The notes under the pieces are model-generated. The model was not told the DNA's origin, ran no database searches, and saw nothing but the letters and a program-made list of their open reading frames with translations. A stretch of DNA of 7,018 bases, taken from contig JACQSP010000057.1 of the NCBI GenBank assembly GCA_016205905.1, forward strand, positions 1 to 7,018. Reading direction: 5' to 3'. Every line of letters starts with the position of its first letter. Positions within the stretch are counted from its first letter, which is position 1. Positions 5,061 to 7,018 of this stretch are shown here, piece by piece. Source of the DNA: Candidatus Woesearchaeota archaeon. Its GTDB lineage: Archaea; Nanobdellota; Nanobdellia; Woesearchaeales; DSVV01. The translations under genes were made by a program, and so were the position numbers.

Positions 5061-5957
5061 ATGACAACTCCACAAGTATTTTCAAATGAATGGATAAGGC
5101 AAGGGCTTCAACGTAGAGAGATGATTGAGCCTTTAGAGCATTTGCTGGCTCAAGAAGGCGAAAAACTTAAAGAACTCCAAAGGCTAAAAGAAGAAGACAG
5201 AATGGATTTTGGGCCAAAAATAAGAGCCAAGGAGATAGAAGGATTGTTATTACAAGTAAAACCTGATGTCGATGCTTTTCTTGGTGTTAATGATGTTGGT
5301 GTTCCTAATGTTAATGATTTCAATCCTCAATTATATATATCTATCTTAGGAATAGTAGGTTTTGGTTTTAAAATTGTAGTGAATACTGTAATGAGCCAAT
5401 ACAACTTTGAAGTAGATAGTTTTTATGATATTAGATTACCTAGTTATCTTTTATTAGCGTTTGTAATGGGTGCTATAATTAATAAGATGCCCCATTTTGA
5501 TATTGAGACAAAAACAATGAGAGTTTATGGTGGAGATAAAGCAAATAGAATACCTATAATAGCACATGAGTACACACATTATGTATCATATTGTATTAAT
5601 CAAACACCAGCGAATAAATTAAAAGAAGAAATGGCAGAGGAAGGCTTAGCATTTGGAGTTCAAAGATACATCGCACAGCATTATTCAGAGCAAGAAGAGA
5701 ATCCTGCTTTTTTATATGATGTTGTCAGACCATCAGTTATATCACTTAAAACGGTTTACAAATTATGCTGTAAAATTAATAAACAACCTCAAAAAAAAGG
5801 TTTATTGAATGTAAATCCTTATTCATATATGACCGTTGCGCATCAACATAAAATTGGCTTTGTCGCATGCATGTTAGAAGAATTAGCCCAAGGCTCACAA
5901 ATTTACAAACAAATGCTTCAAGGAACTTTCAAACCAGTAGTGGTTATTCCAAATTAA
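5061..5957 (+). CDS. Membrane-associated HExxH zinc metallopeptidase (predicted)
   Basis: A 298-residue protein with a zincin signature: IPIIAHEYTHYV with His169, Glu170 and His173, followed 20 residues later by EEGLAFG, where Glu194 is the likely third zinc ligand (the EGLA pattern seen in several gluzincins). Residues ~20-62 are Glu/Lys/Leu-rich and probably a coiled coil. Two hydrophobic segments (~91-111 and ~127-141) look like membrane helices joined by a short loop. The catalytic part then follows, likely cytosolic if the N-terminus is cytosolic. Cys236-Cys237 and Cys270 lie in the C-terminal helical part. I cannot assign a MEROPS family. The reaction, hydrolysis of a peptide bond, is inferred from the motif; substrates could be membrane or envelope proteins. 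No signal peptide and no ribosome site are present; the start is supported by the TATA spacing. Neighbours are all envelope proteins. Confidence 0.8.
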   Translation: MTTPQVFSNEWIRQGLQRREMIEPLEHLLAQEGEKLKELQRLKEEDRMDFGPKIRAKEIEGLLLQVKPDVDAFLGVNDVGVPNVNDFNPQLYISILGIVGFGFKIVVNTVMSQYNFEVDSFYDIRLPSYLLLAFVMGAIINKMPHFDIETKTMRVYGGDKANRIPIIAHEYTHYVSYCINQTPANKLKEEMAEEGLAFGVQRYIAQHYSEQEENPAFLYDVVRPSVISLKTVYKLCCKINKQPQKKGLLNVNPYSYMTVAHQHKIGFVACMLEELAQGSQIYKQMLQGTFKPVVVIPN

Positions 5958-5988
5958 TTAATTAATTGATTATCCCACAAATTAAATT

Positions 5989-6072
5989 AATATTCAAAAT
6001 ATTAAATTAAACATTTAGAGTATCAAACCAAATATTCAAAGTATCAAATTAAGAATTCAATGTGATAAAAAT
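5989..6072. repeat. Four degenerate 21-bp direct repeats upstream of the cysteine hydrolase gene
   Basis: Units start exactly every 21 bases at 5989, 6010, 6031 and 6052, with consensus AATATTCAAAGTATCAAATTA. Units 1 and 3 differ at two positions; unit 2 and the last are more divergent, and the last runs into the gene's ribosome site (TGTGAT, 6061-6066) and start codon. Twenty-one bp is two helical turns, so all copies face the same side of the DNA. Units 1 and 3 also hold TATA-like cores that could serve the gene. Phased regulator sites or bent DNA are plausible. Confidence 0.7.
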
Positions 6073-6874
6073 GAATCGCCGTAACTTTTTAACAGGACTT
6101 GGTGCTATGGTTGCATCCGCAGGTCTAGAAGCAGCTTGTGCTCCTTTGGAAACAATTCTTAAATGCCCAGAACCATCAATACAACCTCAGCAAACAGTTC
6201 CTAAAAGTTCAGAACAATTTATACAGCCACCAGAACAGTTACCAGAAAGAAAATATGCTGTGCTTCTTATTGATGCAACAGAGTATGATAATCACGACCC
6301 TAAAAGATGGATTAAATTGGAATATGAATTAGAGTGTATGGGCAAAGTGCTGCAAGAAGCAAACAGACAAGGAATACCAGTGGCAGAAATCACGTTTGTG
6401 GATTGTATTGTACTTCATGACTGGAAAGCGCCTTGTCGCGATAAAGTAACAGACCAAGATTTAGCACAATATAAAGATAACAATTGGATTAAAATTAAGA
6501 AGAAATATGTTGATGCATTTAAAGAAACAAGTTTACAGCAAGAGCTTAGCCAGCGGGAAATAACAGATTTAATAGTTATGGGGTTTAGCCAGATAGCCTG
6601 TGTTCAAGAAACAGTAAAGACTGCCAACAAACTTGGGTACAGGGTTCATACCAGCTTTGATTTAATCCAAGAGTGGGCAAGCGCAAAGTGCGAATTATTT
6701 GTTCATGGTGTTTCACAAAGTGTTAACATAAGTAACTGTGAAATTAAACCGAATCCAGCCTCAGGTGTTGACGTGAAAAGAACTGAGTATGATATTGAAA
6801 ATTCCCGACAATTTTATAGAGAGAATACTCATTTAGTTGGAGATTATTCTCAGTTGCCAATCTTTAAACATTAG
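6071..6874 (+). CDS. Exported isochorismatase-superfamily cysteine hydrolase (Tat-type signal, possible lipoprotein)
   Basis: A 267-residue protein opening with a twin-arginine-like signal (MNRRNFLTGLGAMVASAG) and ending its hydrophobic stretch at AAC (Cys23), a weak lipobox. A Pro/Gln/Ser-rich linker (~32-60) would tether the domain to the membrane. The hydrolase domain (~61-250) shows the superfamily's triad: Asp68 in YAVLLIDATEY, Lys144 in KKKYVDAFKETSL (aligning with the K..YSAF..T.L pattern), and nucleophile Cys177 in GFSQIACVQETVKTANKLGYRV. This superfamily includes nicotinamidases, isochorismatases and N-carbamoyl amidases; I cannot name the substrate. An in-frame GTG at 6062 exists, but TGTGAT (6061-6066) fits the ribosome site for the ATG at 6071 and the signal peptide starts there. 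Export is unusual for the family. Cys111/112 and Cys122 positions and the C-terminal extension are not typical. Fold confidence is good. Confidence 0.8.
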   Translation: MNRRNFLTGLGAMVASAGLEAACAPLETILKCPEPSIQPQQTVPKSSEQFIQPPEQLPERKYAVLLIDATEYDNHDPKRWIKLEYELECMGKVLQEANRQGIPVAEITFVDCIVLHDWKAPCRDKVTDQDLAQYKDNNWIKIKKKYVDAFKETSLQQELSQREITDLIVMGFSQIACVQETVKTANKLGYRVHTSFDLIQEWASAKCELFVHGVSQSVNISNCEIKPNPASGVDVKRTEYDIENSRQFYRENTHLVGDYSQLPIFKH

Positions 6875-6900
6875 TTTACATTAGTTCATGTTAACAAAAT

Positions 6901-6973
6901 AAAAAATGCCAACAAAAAATAATTTGACAAAATGATTTTACCAACAAAAATGAAGTAAAAAAAATGCCGACAA
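6901..6973 (+). repeat. Short A-rich direct repeats in the 3' intergenic region
   Basis: AAAAAATGCCAACAA (6901-6915) recurs as AAAAAATGCCGACAA (6959-6973), 14 of 15 identical, and CCAACAAAAA occurs at 6909-6918 and 6941-6950. The second long copy forms the left arm of the terminal hairpin. Partial duplication of that arm suggests slippage or an old insertion. No gene is seen between 6875 and 7018. Confidence 0.55.
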
Positions 6974-7014
6974 TCTGCAACCAGAAGGTTGCAGCATTAA
7001 TTGTCGGCATTTTT
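6960..7014. repeat. Long two-stem hairpin ending in a T-run, possible terminator
   Basis: Outer arms 6960-6974 (aaaaatgccgacaat) and 7000-7014 are perfect 15-bp reverse complements. Inner arms CTGCAACC (6975-6982) and GGTTGCAG (6987-6994) pair around the loop AGAA; a five-base bulge (6995-6999) separates the stems on one side. The outer stem has A-runs on the left and T-runs on the right, so it could end transcripts in both directions, about 85 bp after the cysteine hydrolase gene. Archaeal terminators usually need only T-runs, so so large a stem may have another role, such as mRNA 3'-end stability or a mobile-element end. Confidence 0.75.
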
Positions 7015-7018
7015 AGAC

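Noticed and set aside
6138..6332. Plus-strand open frame of 64 codons.
   Set aside because: It is out of frame within the cysteine hydrolase gene, which has convincing motifs.

Overview
The window looks like a piece of an AT-rich archaeal genome, probably a DPANN-type lineage (Woesearchaeota-like is my best guess, from the style of the proteins rather than any marker gene). The archaeal reading rests on promoter layout. TTTATAAA/TTTAAAT-type TATA boxes lie about 26 bp before start codons that mostly lack a Shine-Dalgarno site, which suggests leaderless mRNAs. Where ribosome sites exist they match the archaeal GGAGGTGAT type, and I found no convincing bacterial -35/-10 pair. The phylum assignment is inference.

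Layout. 1-107: the 3' end of a plus-strand gene entering from the left. 159-1810, minus strand: a two-gene operon, an ArsR-type regulator with a cysteine-rich tail followed by a class I (IscS/NifS) cysteine desulfurase, overlapping by 10 bp; a TATA box and a palindrome sit at its start. 1952-3746, minus strand: a GAF-GGDEF diguanylate cyclase followed by an exported thioredoxin-fold protein. 3747-4172: an unusual non-coding stretch with two back-to-back inverted-repeat structures, one built of 7-bp units, then a strong TATA promoter. 4173-6874, plus strand: a six-cysteine lipoprotein, a 47-residue membrane microprotein, a membrane-associated HExxH metallopeptidase, and a Tat-type exported cysteine hydrolase of the isochorismatase superfamily preceded by 21-bp repeats. 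6875-7018: AT-rich repeats ending in a long hairpin.

How the genes may work together. The regulator-desulfurase pair is a coherent sulfur-mobilisation (Fe-S cluster or tRNA thiolation) unit, with the regulator possibly sensing metal, thiol or Fe-S status through its tail. Much of the rest concerns the cell envelope: three proteins carry export or lipoprotein signals (thioredoxin fold, six-Cys lipoprotein, cysteine hydrolase) and two are membrane proteins. An extracytoplasmic thiol protein near a lipoprotein with six non-lipid cysteines suggests disulfide management outside the membrane. The diguanylate cyclase is notable because c-di-GMP signalling is rarely described in archaea. No complete defence system, CRISPR array, transposase or tRNA is visible. 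The most unusual parts are the 7-bp-periodic palindrome, the 21-bp phased repeats and the regulator's cysteine tail.
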